Positions 7,560 through 15,769 are shown, numbered from the stretch's first letter. The stretch: 64,000 bases of DNA from Candidatus Manganitrophaceae bacterium (GCA_016200325.1 JACQEZ010000020.1:248001-312000); one strand, 5' to 3'. Made by a program: numbers and translations. The notes: generated from the sequence alone by a model not told the origin.

Positions 7560-8588
7560 ATGAGTCCAATCGATGATCCGGTTCAATCTGCCCTCGAAAG
7601 TTTTCTGCCGCTGATCCCGCGCGGGCCGCTGGGGGGAGAAAAGGCGGCGCTCCTGGCGGCGCGGGGCCGCGTCCTGGCGGTCGATGTGGCGGCGGTGATG
7701 GACGACCCTCCCTACGCCCGGTCGATCATGGAGGGATATGTTGTTCCGGCGTCGGAAGCGGCGGCCGCCTCGAACGAGCGGCCGGTGGTTTTGCAGGTGG
7801 TCGGGGAGATCCCGGTCGGAATCGGAGAAGCGAAAGGGATCGGACCGGGCAAGGCGCTGCGGGTGACGACCGGAAGTTATATCCCCCCGGGCGATTACGC
7901 CGTGGTGAAGCAGTGGGATGTCCTCCAGGAAGAGGGGAAGATTCGGCTGACCAAACCGGTCCGGCCGAATGAAAACATCGAGACGCAAGGGGCCGATCGA
8001 AAGAAAGGGACGGCGCTCTTCAAGCAGGGACACCGGCTCACCTCGGCCGATCTCTTCGTCCTCGCCGGTCAGGGAATTCTGGAGGTCACCGTCTCCAAGC
8101 GGCCGCGGGTGGCCCTCTTCTCCTCCGGCAACGAGGTGATTCCGCCGACCGAGCCGTTTCGCGTCGGCGCCATCTGGGATTGCAACCAATACGGCCTCTC
8201 CGCCTTGGTCGAAGAGGCGGGGGGAGTGCCGATTTTCAAGGGGATCGTCAAAGACGATTTTACCCTCTTTTCGGCCCGGATGAAGGAGAGCCTTGCCGAA
8301 GTCGACCTGGTTCTGATTTCCGGCGGGACGGCAATCGGTGGGAAAGATTTCACCGTCGATCTGGTCAACGCCGCCGGCGCGCCCGGTGCGGTGGTCAAAG
8401 GGGTTCCGATGCGCTCCGGAAAGCCGATCGTCCTCGGCGTCTCCGGCGTCAAGCCGATCGTCTGCGTCGCCGGCCATCCGCCCGAAGCGGCGCGGGGCTT
8501 CACCCTCTTCGGCCGCCCGGCCTTGGGACGTCTGTTGGGGGAGACGGCGGAGATTGAGCCGAAGAAAACCGGCGCGCAGGCCGGTTGA
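7560..8588 (+). CDS. Divergent MoeA-like molybdopterin protein
   Basis: 342 residues with MoeA domain order: N-terminal domain, RSIMEGYVV near residue 55, RVTTGSYIPPGDYAVVKQ near 102-119, then the MoCF domain with ISGGTAIGGKDFT near 258. It departs from catalytic MoeA: the conserved DGYA aspartate is Glu, the GLPGNPVS motif reads VAGHPPEAA, and domain IV is missing (MoeA is usually about 400 residues). It may bind MPT without inserting Mo, or serve a special enzyme. Start ATG 7560 is 5 nt after AAGGAG; a GTG at 7557 is too close. Confidence 0.75.
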   Translation: MSPIDDPVQSALESFLPLIPRGPLGGEKAALLAARGRVLAVDVAAVMDDPPYARSIMEGYVVPASEAAAASNERPVVLQVVGEIPVGIGEAKGIGPGKALRVTTGSYIPPGDYAVVKQWDVLQEEGKIRLTKPVRPNENIETQGADRKKGTALFKQGHRLTSADLFVLAGQGILEVTVSKRPRVALFSSGNEVIPPTEPFRVGAIWDCNQYGLSALVEEAGGVPIFKGIVKDDFTLFSARMKESLAEVDLVLISGGTAIGGKDFTVDLVNAAGAPGAVVKGVPMRSGKPIVLGVSGVKPIVCVAGHPPEAARGFTLFGRPALGRLLGETAEIEPKKTGAQAG

Positions 8589-8661
8589 AACCCAGTTGAA
8601 AAAGGTCCCAAAATCGATTACGCTGAGCTGTTCGTGAATTGAAAACGGAGGAAGAGGCTTC

Positions 8662-9021
8662 ATGAAGATGTGGAGAGATCTGGTTGCCGATGCGAAGCGC
8701 GATGTGCCGCTTCTCCAAATTAAAGAGGTCCAACAAAAGCTCGACGCGGGTGAAGAATTTATCCTGGTCGATGTCCGGGAGCCCGATGAGGTCCAGGGGG
8801 GGCGGCTTCCGAAGAGCGTGCACGTTCCCCGCGGCATCTTGGAGATGACGATGGAGCGGAACGTCAAAGATCCGGCCAAGCCGATCGTCCTTTACTGTGC
8901 CGCCGGCGGGCGAAGCGCCATGGCGGCCCAGATGCTGAAGAAGATGGGATATGAAAATGTCGCTTCGATGGAGGGGGGCTTCGAGGGATGGAAACGGCTG
9001 GGCCTTCCAACCGAGAAGTAG
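8662..9021 (+). CDS. Rhodanese-domain sulfurtransferase
   Basis: 119 residues, one rhodanese domain: ILVDVREPDEVQGGRLP near 34-50 and the active-site loop LYCAAGGRSA with the catalytic Cys near 78. The short loop is typical of single-domain sulfane-sulfur transferases. No signal peptide. It may deliver sulfur for molybdopterin dithiolene or iron-sulfur assembly, given the neighbours, but generic persulfide transfer is equally possible. The next gene overlaps its 3' end by 34 nt. Confidence 0.85.
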   Translation: MKMWRDLVADAKRDVPLLQIKEVQQKLDAGEEFILVDVREPDEVQGGRLPKSVHVPRGILEMTMERNVKDPAKPIVLYCAAGGRSAMAAQMLKKMGYENVASMEGGFEGWKRLGLPTEK

Positions 9022-9458
9022 ACCAAGCGCGAACGCAGGTCGAGAAGAAGTGGCGGGCGAATGCTGAAAAGGTCGCCTTCGCGAAAGGCTTCCCCGGCCG
9101 CCTGACGGACTGGGCGGCCGCCGAAGGAAAGACGGTCGAGCGGGTCCTCTCCATCGGAGCGGCCCGGGCGCTGCTCTTCTCGGACGGGACCTTTTTGATT
9201 GTCGCCGCTTCCGAGCCGGAACCGGCGGTGTTGATCGCGGCGTTGTTGGCGGCGCGGCCGCTCTTGGAGCGGCATCATCCAAAGGGCTATGAGACGCTCG
9301 ACCGGCATATTTCCACCGATCGCGAGCTGCAGCGGAGGGCGCGGCTCGAGAACATCATGGGCGCGATTCGAAACAATCTTCCGCAGATTCCCGAACTCAA
9401 GGAAGCGCTCCGGCGATTCGTCCGAGAACTCGAAGACCGAGAAGATAAAGAGGGATAG
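8988..9458 (+). CDS. Conserved-looking protein of unknown function
   Basis: 156 residues, not recognised. The middle has a small alpha/beta core (LSIGAARALLFSDGTFLIVAA, then a hydrophobic helix AVLIAALLAARPLLE), and the C-terminus is a charged amphipathic helix ending EDREDKEG. No Cys or metal motif. The ATG at 8988 lies inside the end of the rhodanese gene and the ferredoxin gene follows after 4 nt, so it belongs to the same operon. A shorter product from a later start is possible. Confidence 0.55.
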   Translation: METAGPSNREVDQARTQVEKKWRANAEKVAFAKGFPGRLTDWAAAEGKTVERVLSIGAARALLFSDGTFLIVAASEPEPAVLIAALLAARPLLERHHPKGYETLDRHISTDRELQRRARLENIMGAIRNNLPQIPELKEALRRFVRELEDREDKEG

Positions 9459-9462
9459 TCCG

Positions 9463-9792
9463 ATGTCAAAATACAAGCACCATCTGTTTATCTGTACCAA
9501 CCGGCGGCCCGACGGCGATCCGAAGGGATGTTGTGCGACGAAAGGGGCGGAACAGCTCCGCTCCTTCTTCAAGGAAGAGGTCGCCAAGCGGGGACTCAAG
9601 AAGATGGTCCGGGCGAACCAGGCCGGCTGCCTCGACACCTGCGAGTTCGGCCCGTCGGTCGTGGTCTACCCGGAAGGGGTCTGGTACACCGTCAAGAGCC
9701 GCGAGGATGCGTTGGAGATCATTGAAAAGCACCTCGAAAAAGGGGAGATCGTCGAACGGCTCCTGATGCCCCGGTCGTGGGCGAAGGGGTAA
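9463..9792 (+). CDS. Thioredoxin-like [2Fe-2S] ferredoxin
   Basis: 109 residues. It begins with KHHLFICTNRRPDGDPKGCC and has a later pair in NQAGCLDTCEFGP, giving four Cys (C11, C23 or C24, then C56 and C60) in the pattern of the thioredoxin-fold [2Fe-2S] ferredoxin family (NuoE-like or Shethna-type). It acts as a small cytosolic electron carrier. The ATG at 9463 is chosen because upstream in-frame sequence runs through the preceding gene. It ends the operon that starts with the small membrane protein or MoeA-like gene. Confidence 0.85.
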   Translation: MSKYKHHLFICTNRRPDGDPKGCCATKGAEQLRSFFKEEVAKRGLKKMVRANQAGCLDTCEFGPSVVVYPEGVWYTVKSREDALEIIEKHLEKGEIVERLLMPRSWAKG

Positions 9793-9809
9793 CTTAAAGG
9801 AGAAAGAAG

Positions 9810-9869
9810 GAAGTCAGAATTCAGGATCCAGAAGGAATGACTTTATTCTGACGGCTGTCTCCTGACTTC
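9810..9869. repeat. Intergenic palindromic repeat-like element
   Basis: GAAGTCAG (9810-9817) pairs with CTGACTTC (9862-9869), and GTCAGAAT (9813-9820) pairs with ATTCTGAC (9845-9852). The AT-rich, low-complexity look contrasts with the GC-rich genes on both sides and suggests a dispersed intergenic repeat. No second copy lies in this window. Confidence 0.35.
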
Positions 9870-9879
9870 TGCAGTAATC

Positions 9880-11253
9880 ATGACCCACAGACTTCTTCAA
9901 ATGATTTCGTCCGAAACGAGCCAAACGCTCCAACCCCCGACCGTCTCTTTCCAAACGCTCGGATGCCGGTTAAATCAAGCTGAGAGCGCGTCGCTCGGTG
10001 CGGCCTTTTATTCGTCCGGCTATCGGGTCGTGGAAGAGCGGGCGGCCGACCTTGCCGTGATCAACACCTGTTCCGTCACGGAGCAGGCCGAGGCGAAGTG
10101 CCGCAACGTCATCCGGAAGATCTTGAAGGAGAACCCGCAGACCTTCATCGCCGTGACCGGCTGTTATGCGCAGGTCGGCGTCGACGCGCTCCGGAAGATT
10201 CCGGGGATCGATCTGATCGCCGGGACGGAGTTCAAGATGGATCTTCCGAAACTGGTGGCGCAGACGCTCGAGGGGCGGATGCCGACGAAGCGGGCGGCGC
10301 CGATGGTCTTTCATACGCCGAAGATCAGCCGGGACGATTTTACGATCGAGAGCTACGCCGCCTTCGATCAGGCGACCCGGCCGAACATCAAGATTCAGGA
10401 CGGCTGCGACTTCTTCTGCAGCTTCTGCATCATCCCAACGACGCGGGGACGGGAGCGGAGCCGGAGGTTCGACGACATTCTGTTGGAGACGTCGATCTGG
10501 GTGGCGCGGGGACACCGCGAGGTCGTCCTCACCGGGGTGAACCTCGGGGAGTACCGATCGGAGGGACACGATCTCGCCGACCTGATCGATGCTTTGGAAG
10601 GGGTAGAGGGGCTTCGTCGCATCCGGATCTCGTCGATCGAGCCGACGACCGTCTCCGACCGGATTCTCGATCAGATGGCGCGCGGCGGCAAGCTCTGTCC
10701 CTATCTCCATCTTCCCCTCCAGAGCGGGAGCGATGCGGTGCTGCAGGCGATGGGCCGGCGGTATACCCAAGCAGAGTATATCGATTTCGTCGAAACGGCG
10801 ATCCGGCGGGTCCCCGGCCTGGGATTGGGGACCGACGTGATGGTCGGCTTTCCGGGGGAAGGGGAGGGGGCGTTTGAGGAGACCGTGTCGTTGATCGAAT
10901 CGCTCCCCTTTTCATACCTCCATGTCTTTCCCTTCTCGCGCCGAAAGGGGACGCGGGTGACGAAAATGGACCTGCCGCCGGTGCCGTCGCGGCAGATCAA
11001 GGCGCGGTCGCGCCAGCTCTGCGAGCTCTCGAAACGGCTGCGGCGGCTCTTTTACGCCGACGCGGTCGGCGAGACGGTGGAGGTTCTCTTCGAAACCCGG
11101 AATGAGGCGGGACGTTTCTGCGGGCTGACGCCGAATTACATTCGGGTCGGGGTGGAGAGCGACCGCGATCTCTCGGGAAAGATCGGCCGGGTCCGGGTTG
11201 CGTCGGTCTCCGACGGCCTCGCGCACGGAGAGCTGCTCGAGGTGGCGGGGTGA
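9880..11253 (+). CDS. mtaB: tRNA t6A37 methylthiotransferase MtaB
   Basis: 457 residues, radical-SAM methylthiotransferase. Order: N-terminal UPF0004 domain with TLGCRLNQ, NTCSVTEQ and TGCYAQ carrying three Cys for one cluster, the radical SAM site GCDFFCSFCIIPTTRGRERSR split as CxxxCxxC, and a C-terminal TRAM domain. CRLNQ in the first motif separates MtaB from MiaB (CQMN) and RimO. It makes ms2t6A37 in tRNA. No ribosome site precedes 9880; the in-frame ATG at 9901 is an alternative. miaB follows with a GTGA overlap. Confidence 0.9.
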   Translation: MTHRLLQMISSETSQTLQPPTVSFQTLGCRLNQAESASLGAAFYSSGYRVVEERAADLAVINTCSVTEQAEAKCRNVIRKILKENPQTFIAVTGCYAQVGVDALRKIPGIDLIAGTEFKMDLPKLVAQTLEGRMPTKRAAPMVFHTPKISRDDFTIESYAAFDQATRPNIKIQDGCDFFCSFCIIPTTRGRERSRRFDDILLETSIWVARGHREVVLTGVNLGEYRSEGHDLADLIDALEGVEGLRRIRISSIEPTTVSDRILDQMARGGKLCPYLHLPLQSGSDAVLQAMGRRYTQAEYIDFVETAIRRVPGLGLGTDVMVGFPGEGEGAFEETVSLIESLPFSYLHVFPFSRRKGTRVTKMDLPPVPSRQIKARSRQLCELSKRLRRLFYADAVGETVEVLFETRNEAGRFCGLTPNYIRVGVESDRDLSGKIGRVRVASVSDGLAHGELLEVAG

Positions 11254-12554
11254 AGGTTTATCTCGAAACCTACGGCTGCCAGATGAACGAATACGACTCG
11301 GAGCTGATCCGGTCGATTCTCGCACCGCACGGCCATGAGATGACGGCGGCGGTCGAAGAGGCGGAGGTCGTTCTGATCAATACCTGCGCCATTCGCGAGA
11401 ACGCCCATCGGAAAATTTACGGCCGGCTCGATCTGCTCCGCCCGTTTAAGAAGGAGAAAAGGCATTTTATCGTCGGCGTCCTCGGCTGCATGGCGCAGAA
11501 TCTCAAAGACGCGCTCTTCGATCATCCGGTCGTCAATCTCGTCGTCGGGCCCGACAGCTACCGGACCCTTCCGAAGTTGATTGAAGAGGCCACAGAGACC
11601 GACAGCCCGCAGATTGAGGCGTACCTCTCCGAATACGAGACCTACAGCGACATCGCCCCGATGCGGGTCGAGGGGGTCAACGCCTGGGTGGCGATCATGC
11701 GCGGCTGCGATAACTTCTGCACGTTCTGTGTCGTTCCCTACACGCGGGGGCGGGAGCGGAGCCGATCGGTTGAAAATATTCTCGGCGAGGTCCGCGCGCT
11801 GGCGGAGAAGGGGATCCCGCAGGTGACCCTCCTCGGCCAGAACGTCAACTCATACCGGGATGGAGAGGCGCGCTTTGCCGATTTGATCCAACAGGTCGCC
11901 GACGTTCCGGGGATCGCGCGGGTCCGGTTTACCTCGCCCCATCCGAAAGATTTTCCCCGCCCGCTGCTCGAGGCGATCGCGTCGCATCCGAAGATCTGCA
12001 AGCATGTCCATCTCCCGCTGCAGGCGGGGAGCGACCGGGTGCTCGATCGGATGCGCCGGACCTATACACAGAAGGAATATCTCGATCTGGTTGGCCAGAT
12101 CCGTGAGACGATTCCGGAGATCACCCTGACGACCGATCTCATCGTCGGCTTCCCGACGGAGAGCGACGCCGACTTTCAGGAGACGCTCCGGGTGATGGAG
12201 ACGGTCCGGTTCGACAATGCCTACATCTTCAAATACTCGGAGCGGAAGGGGACGATCGCCGCGCGGGAGTACCCCGACGATGTTCCGCCCGAGGTGAAGA
12301 CCGAGCGGATCGTCCGGCTGTTCGATCTGCAGAAGGCGATCTCTCTGGAGAAGAATCGGGCCAGGATCGGCCGGAAGGTCCGTGTCTTAATCGATGGCGA
12401 GGCGGAGAAGCGGCTCAACCATCAAATGGGGAAAAGCGACGGAAACACCACCGTCGTCTTTCCGAAGACCCCCCTCGGGCAGGGGAGGTTTATTTCCGTC
12501 GAGATTGAAGAGGCTTCCACGGGTACGCTGTATGGCCGGTTCACCGGGGAATAA
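11250..12554 (+). CDS. miaB: tRNA-2-methylthio-N6-dimethylallyladenosine synthase MiaB
   Basis: 434 residues, the normal MiaB length. UPF0004 motifs YGCQMNEYDS, NTCAIRENA and LGCMAQN are followed by the radical SAM site CDNFCTFCVVPYTRGRERS and a TRAM domain near the C-terminus. It adds the methylthio group to i6A37 of tRNA. It starts with GTG overlapping the mtaB stop (GTGA, 11250-11253), so the two paralogues are translationally coupled, an uncommon pairing. The next gene begins within its last 23 nt. Confidence 0.92.
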   Translation: MKVYLETYGCQMNEYDSELIRSILAPHGHEMTAAVEEAEVVLINTCAIRENAHRKIYGRLDLLRPFKKEKRHFIVGVLGCMAQNLKDALFDHPVVNLVVGPDSYRTLPKLIEEATETDSPQIEAYLSEYETYSDIAPMRVEGVNAWVAIMRGCDNFCTFCVVPYTRGRERSRSVENILGEVRALAEKGIPQVTLLGQNVNSYRDGEARFADLIQQVADVPGIARVRFTSPHPKDFPRPLLEAIASHPKICKHVHLPLQAGSDRVLDRMRRTYTQKEYLDLVGQIRETIPEITLTTDLIVGFPTESDADFQETLRVMETVRFDNAYIFKYSERKGTIAAREYPDDVPPEVKTERIVRLFDLQKAISLEKNRARIGRKVRVLIDGEAEKRLNHQMGKSDGNTTVVFPKTPLGQGRFISVEIEEASTGTLYGRFTGE

Positions 12555-13401
12555 GACCGACTCGCTCCAGGGGGTCCTCCGCATCAGCGGGACGATTCCG
12601 AGCGCGGGCCTTGCCCTCTCCTATTCCGCCCTCCTCCCCGAGTTTTTCCAGACGGTTCTGATCATCGTCCACGGCCTCAGCGAGCATCGGGGGCGCTATC
12701 AACTTCTACAACTTGATTTGGCGCGGGCCGGCATCGCCTCTTACGCCTACGACCAGCGGGGATTTGGGGAATCGGACGGCTCGCGCACCCATGTGGAGCG
12801 ATATACCGATTTTATCGACGACCTCCATCGGGTCGTCGCCTTCGTCCGGAAAGGGCATCCGGGCCAGAAGATCGTCCTCCTCGGCCACAGCTTCGGCGGG
12901 GCGGTCGCCGCGACGTTTTGCATCGATCACCCGAACGAGGCCGAGGCGCTCGTCTTGTCGGCCCCGGCCTATGATGTCCCGCTTCTTCCCTTCCGGCTCC
13001 ACCTGCTCGGTTATCTCTTCAATCGGATTTTTCCGTCGCGTCCCCTTCGCTATCCGAGCAATCCCGGCTGGTTGAGCCGCGACCCGGCGGTCGGCTTGGC
13101 CTTTCAGAACGATCCGCTGGTGCAGCGGGCGGGGACCCCTCGGTTCTATGTCGAGTTCAGGAGGATGAATGTCTCTCTCCATCAATCGGCCGGGCGAATC
13201 GCCCTCCCGACGCTGATCTTGCAGGGGAGCGCCGATCGGATCGTTTTTCCTTCAGGGGCCCGGGCTTTGTTGGCGCGGATCGGCTCCGAAAAAAAGAGGT
13301 TGAACTGGTATGAAGGGTTTTATCATGAAGTCTTCAACGAGGTCGGCCGAGAGCGGGTCGTCGACGATCTGCTCCATTGGTTAAAGGAAATCTTTCAATG
13401 A
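12532..13401 (+). CDS. Monoacylglycerol lipase-like alpha/beta hydrolase
   Basis: About 289 residues. Serine hydrolase features: oxyanion HGLSEHRGRY near residue 45, nucleophile GHSFGG near residue 121, acid Asp in QGSADRIV and catalytic His in FYHEVFNE. This is the lysophospholipase/monoacylglycerol lipase group (Hydrolase_4). No clear signal peptide. The ATG at 12532 overlaps miaB by 23 nt. The following gene overlaps by ATGA, making one operon from mtaB to 14000. Confidence 0.8.
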   Translation: MAGSPGNKTDSLQGVLRISGTIPSAGLALSYSALLPEFFQTVLIIVHGLSEHRGRYQLLQLDLARAGIASYAYDQRGFGESDGSRTHVERYTDFIDDLHRVVAFVRKGHPGQKIVLLGHSFGGAVAATFCIDHPNEAEALVLSAPAYDVPLLPFRLHLLGYLFNRIFPSRPLRYPSNPGWLSRDPAVGLAFQNDPLVQRAGTPRFYVEFRRMNVSLHQSAGRIALPTLILQGSADRIVFPSGARALLARIGSEKKRLNWYEGFYHEVFNEVGRERVVDDLLHWLKEIFQ

Positions 13402-14000
13402 AAAAGATCGCTCTATTGGGTGGGCTCTTATTTTTATTCGTCTGGCTCGCCGGTGTGGCGACGGCGGCGCTTCCGACCGGTTTCGGCAAGGCGCGGTGGG
13501 GGATGACGGAGCAAGAGCTCTTGGCGGCGTACGACATCCAATTGAGCCCGCCGAAGCGGATGGATGACACCGGCCCGTGGGCGATTGAAGGCCCGGCGCC
13601 GGGGGAGCTGACCGTCTCCGGCACGGCGTTCGGCGAGCCGAACGTTCGATCGATCAGCTTGGGGTTTCATCCGGAGTGGGGATTGACGATCATCCACGTC
13701 CGTTTTCGAGACGCCAACAAGCCGGGCGAGATAGAGACCCTCCTGCCGAAATGGACCGGCTCTTATGGAAAGCCGAAAGAGCAGCTTCCCGGTCCGAAGG
13801 TGATCTGGGAAGACAATGTCACCCACATCGAGATGACCTATCACACCGTCTCCCCGCGGCATCCGACCCCATCGGACCATGTCGCGCTGGTTCTCTGGAA
13901 TATCCCCTTGATGGACAAGATCACCGCGTCCGAAGCGCCGCCGCGGCCGCCCGATGTCGAGACACTGGCCCCGGTGGAAGGGCATCAAAAACCGAAGTAG
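13398..14000 (+). CDS. Exported protein of unknown function
   Basis: 200 residues with a Sec signal peptide (MKKIALLGGLLFLFVWLAGV, cleavage near ATAA-LP). The mature part has GKARWGMTEQELLAAY, a motif also seen in small periplasmic proteins whose N-terminal helix follows the phrase 'W-G-M-T/S'. The C-terminus is Pro-rich. No catalytic motif was recognised. Start at 13398 overlaps the preceding stop (ATGA). Confidence 0.6.
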   Translation: MKKIALLGGLLFLFVWLAGVATAALPTGFGKARWGMTEQELLAAYDIQLSPPKRMDDTGPWAIEGPAPGELTVSGTAFGEPNVRSISLGFHPEWGLTIIHVRFRDANKPGEIETLLPKWTGSYGKPKEQLPGPKVIWEDNVTHIEMTYHTVSPRHPTPSDHVALVLWNIPLMDKITASEAPPRPPDVETLAPVEGHQKPK

Positions 14001-14112
14001 TCCGGAGTCTCCCCGGAGCAGCGATTGACCGGCGGCAAGCGGATAGGAAACACAGCGCACCGCTGAAGCGGATCTTTATCTCAGCTTATCTATTCTATTA
14101 ATGATCGGCGGC

Positions 14113-14700
14113 TTAGTGGGAGTGACCGTGGTGATCGTGGCCATGGTCGGAGTGATCATGCCCATGATCGTGATGGTCCTCTGCGTGATCGTGATGACCG
14201 TGGTCGTCCCCATGGTCGTGGTCGTGATCATGGTCATGAGAGTGGCCATGGATCTCCGGGTTGTCGTGGTCGGGATCCCAGGTGGTGTCTTTTCCCTTTC
14301 CGACGGTCAACTCGATTCGAAAGACCGATTTCACGTTGCTGCAGGCGTTGTCCCCGTGCGGAACGACGAGACGAAGGGGTCCTCCCTTCGACTCGGGAAG
14401 CGGCTTCCCTTCTTTTTTGTAGACCAGAATTCCCCTTTCCAACGCTTCGGAGAGGGAGATGCTGGCGGCAAACTTTCCATCCTGGGAATGAAAGGTCACA
14501 TGATCGGCTTTGGCGAGCGGATTTGATTCCTTGATGAGCGCTTTTACGCGAATGCCGTCCCCTTCGATACCCGAAACAAGCCGACTGACATCCTCGATCT
14601 GATGCTCTTGAGAGAGGTGGGAGAGGTCTTCATAGCTCCACTCGGTCTTTTTCTGAACAGTCCCCTCAACGGTGATAAGCGATTTGCGACTGGCTGCCAT
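14113..14700 (-). CDS. Sulfite-oxidase-fold protein lacking Mo Cys, with His-rich tail
   Basis: 195 residues without a signal peptide. Residues about 8-135 match the oxidoreductase molybdopterin-binding fold (GGPLRLVVPHGDNACSNVKSV near the end), but the usual HCV-type Mo-ligand Cys is absent, so enzyme activity is doubtful. Residues 142-195 hold 23 His in 54 positions, mostly HD, HG and HH, a likely Ni, Zn, Co or Cu buffer. AGGAGG lies before the ATG. A consensus promoter and a 14-bp palindrome lie upstream. It could be a metal-storage or metallochaperone protein. Confidence 0.7.
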   Translation of the reverse strand: MAASRKSLITVEGTVQKKTEWSYEDLSHLSQEHQIEDVSRLVSGIEGDGIRVKALIKESNPLAKADHVTFHSQDGKFAASISLSEALERGILVYKKEGKPLPESKGGPLRLVVPHGDNACSNVKSVFRIELTVGKGKDTTWDPDHDNPEIHGHSHDHDHDHDHGDDHGHHDHAEDHHDHGHDHSDHGHDHHGHSH

Positions 14701-14731
14701 TCTGACCCCTCCTTAAAAGTAACCCTAAAAG

Positions 14732-14745
14732 GTAATCTGGATTAC
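14732..14745. promoter_or_regulatory. Palindrome in leader of His-rich gene
   Basis: GTAATC-TG-GATTAC, a perfect 6-bp dyad with 2-nt centre, about 30 nt upstream of the start codon and downstream of the predicted transcription start. It is suited to a dimeric regulator; a metal sensor is a guess based on the gene product. Confidence 0.4.
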
Positions 14746-14786
14746 GGATGCTTGTTTCTAGGAATATCGCTGTAAAAACGACCCGT

Positions 14787-14815
14787 AGTTTATCAAAACG
14801 CCGCCTCTAGGTCAA
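14787..14815 (-). promoter_or_regulatory. Promoter of His-rich gene
   Basis: Reading the minus strand: TTGACC (14815-14810), 17-bp spacer, TAAACT (14792-14787). The leader would be about 80 nt and contain the palindrome at 14732-14745. Confidence 0.6.
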
Positions 14816-14829
14816 GCATTCCGTGTCTG

Positions 14830-14982
14830 ATGAGCAAGAGAGAAAAAGAAATTTTTATGTATAAAGATTGCACGATCGACTTTTCACTTTTTACCGATGC
14901 GGGCCAAAAGGAAACGGTCCGTAGGGCGATGAATTCGAACGATTACCGGAGGGCCATCAGGTTGGGAAAGGCGTTGGCATAA
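14830..14982 (+). CDS. Possible 50-residue small protein
   Basis: An ATG-to-TAA frame of 50 residues (start MSKREKEIFMYKDCTIDFS; second in-frame ATG at 14857). The C-terminal half looks like a basic helix (ETVRRAMNSNDYRRAIRLG). No convincing ribosome site. It could equally be chance; no family recognised. Confidence 0.25.
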   Translation: MSKREKEIFMYKDCTIDFSLFTDAGQKETVRRAMNSNDYRRAIRLGKALA

Positions 14983-15096
14983 AAGTTGTAACACCTAACC
15001 GAAGGGAACCAGCTTATCCCTGATTCGAAGGGACAAGTCATTTAACGGAACATGAAAGTCCGAATGATCCACAGTTGTAATTGATGGAGGAATAAG

Positions 15097-15444
15097 ATGG
15101 CTGAGAAGAGCCCACGAGGGTTTGCTGCAATGGACGCGGAAAAGCAGAGAGAAATTGCTAAAAAAGGGGGCAAGGCGGCCCATCAAAAGGGGACGGCCCA
15201 TGAATTTACCCCGGACGAGGCCCGAGAAGCAGGCCGAAAGGGGGGACAGGCGGCCCATCAGAAAGGGACCGCGCATGAATTCACCCCCGAAGAGGCGCGG
15301 GAGGCCGGCCGAAAGGGAGGACAAGCGGCCCGACGCCGTGCGGCGGAAGCGGCGTCCGAACCGGCTGTTCAGGAAGCGCAATCGCAACAGACCGCCCCTT
15401 CCGAGCCGGAGCGCAAGGAGGAAGAAGAGAAGAGAGCCGCCTAA
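15097..15444 (+). CDS. KGG-repeat stress-induced protein
   Basis: 115 residues with KGG (con-10/GsiB/YciG-like) repeats: RGFAAMD, then KKGGKAAHQKGTAHEF, RKGGQAAHQKGTAHEF and RKGGQAARR, a 22-residue period. The C-terminal 35 residues are an acidic/basic, Ala-Glu-rich tail. Proteins of this type are hydrophilic, disordered and induced by desiccation or starvation. GGAGGAATAAG precedes the ATG. It stands alone between two long intergenic stretches. Confidence 0.8.
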   Translation: MAEKSPRGFAAMDAEKQREIAKKGGKAAHQKGTAHEFTPDEAREAGRKGGQAAHQKGTAHEFTPEEAREAGRKGGQAARRRAAEAASEPAVQEAQSQQTAPSEPERKEEEEKRAA

Positions 15445-15482
15445 ACGGTTCAAAAATCATTCACTGCGATCCTTAAACCAAA

Positions 15483-15520
15483 GTGAACAGGTTCACGAAA
15501 CCAAGATGAACCGATTCATC
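15483..15520. promoter_or_regulatory. Two tandem palindromic sites
   Basis: GTGAAC-AG-GTTCAC (15483-15496) and GATGAA-CCGA-TTCATC (15505-15520). Both share TGAAC-N2-(G/A)TTCA, with centres 23 bp apart, about two helix turns. This looks like a paired operator for a dimeric regulator. It lies just after the KGG gene and 270 bp upstream of the acl promoter, so the target is unclear. Confidence 0.35.
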
Positions 15521-15769
15521 CACGATCTAATCTGAGGGGAGCCGACCAACGACCAGGGACTCCTGTTGCGTTGGTTGGCCTCCGTTATATCTACGTAATT
15601 ATTTTTAGGTTAATCCATTCATATCGGTTGGGCCTGAGCAAGGATGCCTTCTTTCACGCGCGACAGGCGTTTTAGAACCGGAAAACCGGTTCAAAGGGTT
15701 CCTTCCACCAACGAACGATCTTGCTTCGAACCTCCTCCCGCAATTTCCTGAAAACAAGTGAAAAAATTC

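Larger units (their letters stand above)
14701..15096. other. Intergenic region with His-rich gene promoter and possible small ORF
   Basis: 396 nt between divergent genes. It holds the minus-strand promoter at 14787-14815, the palindrome at 14732-14745 and a possible 50-codon ORF at 14830-14982. The rest, up to the GGAGGAATAAG before the KGG gene, shows nothing else recognisable. Confidence 0.5.

Noticed and set aside
15541-15579. Hairpin as terminator of the KGG gene
   Set aside because: The stem is strong but there is no T-run on either strand, so it is noted only as structure.
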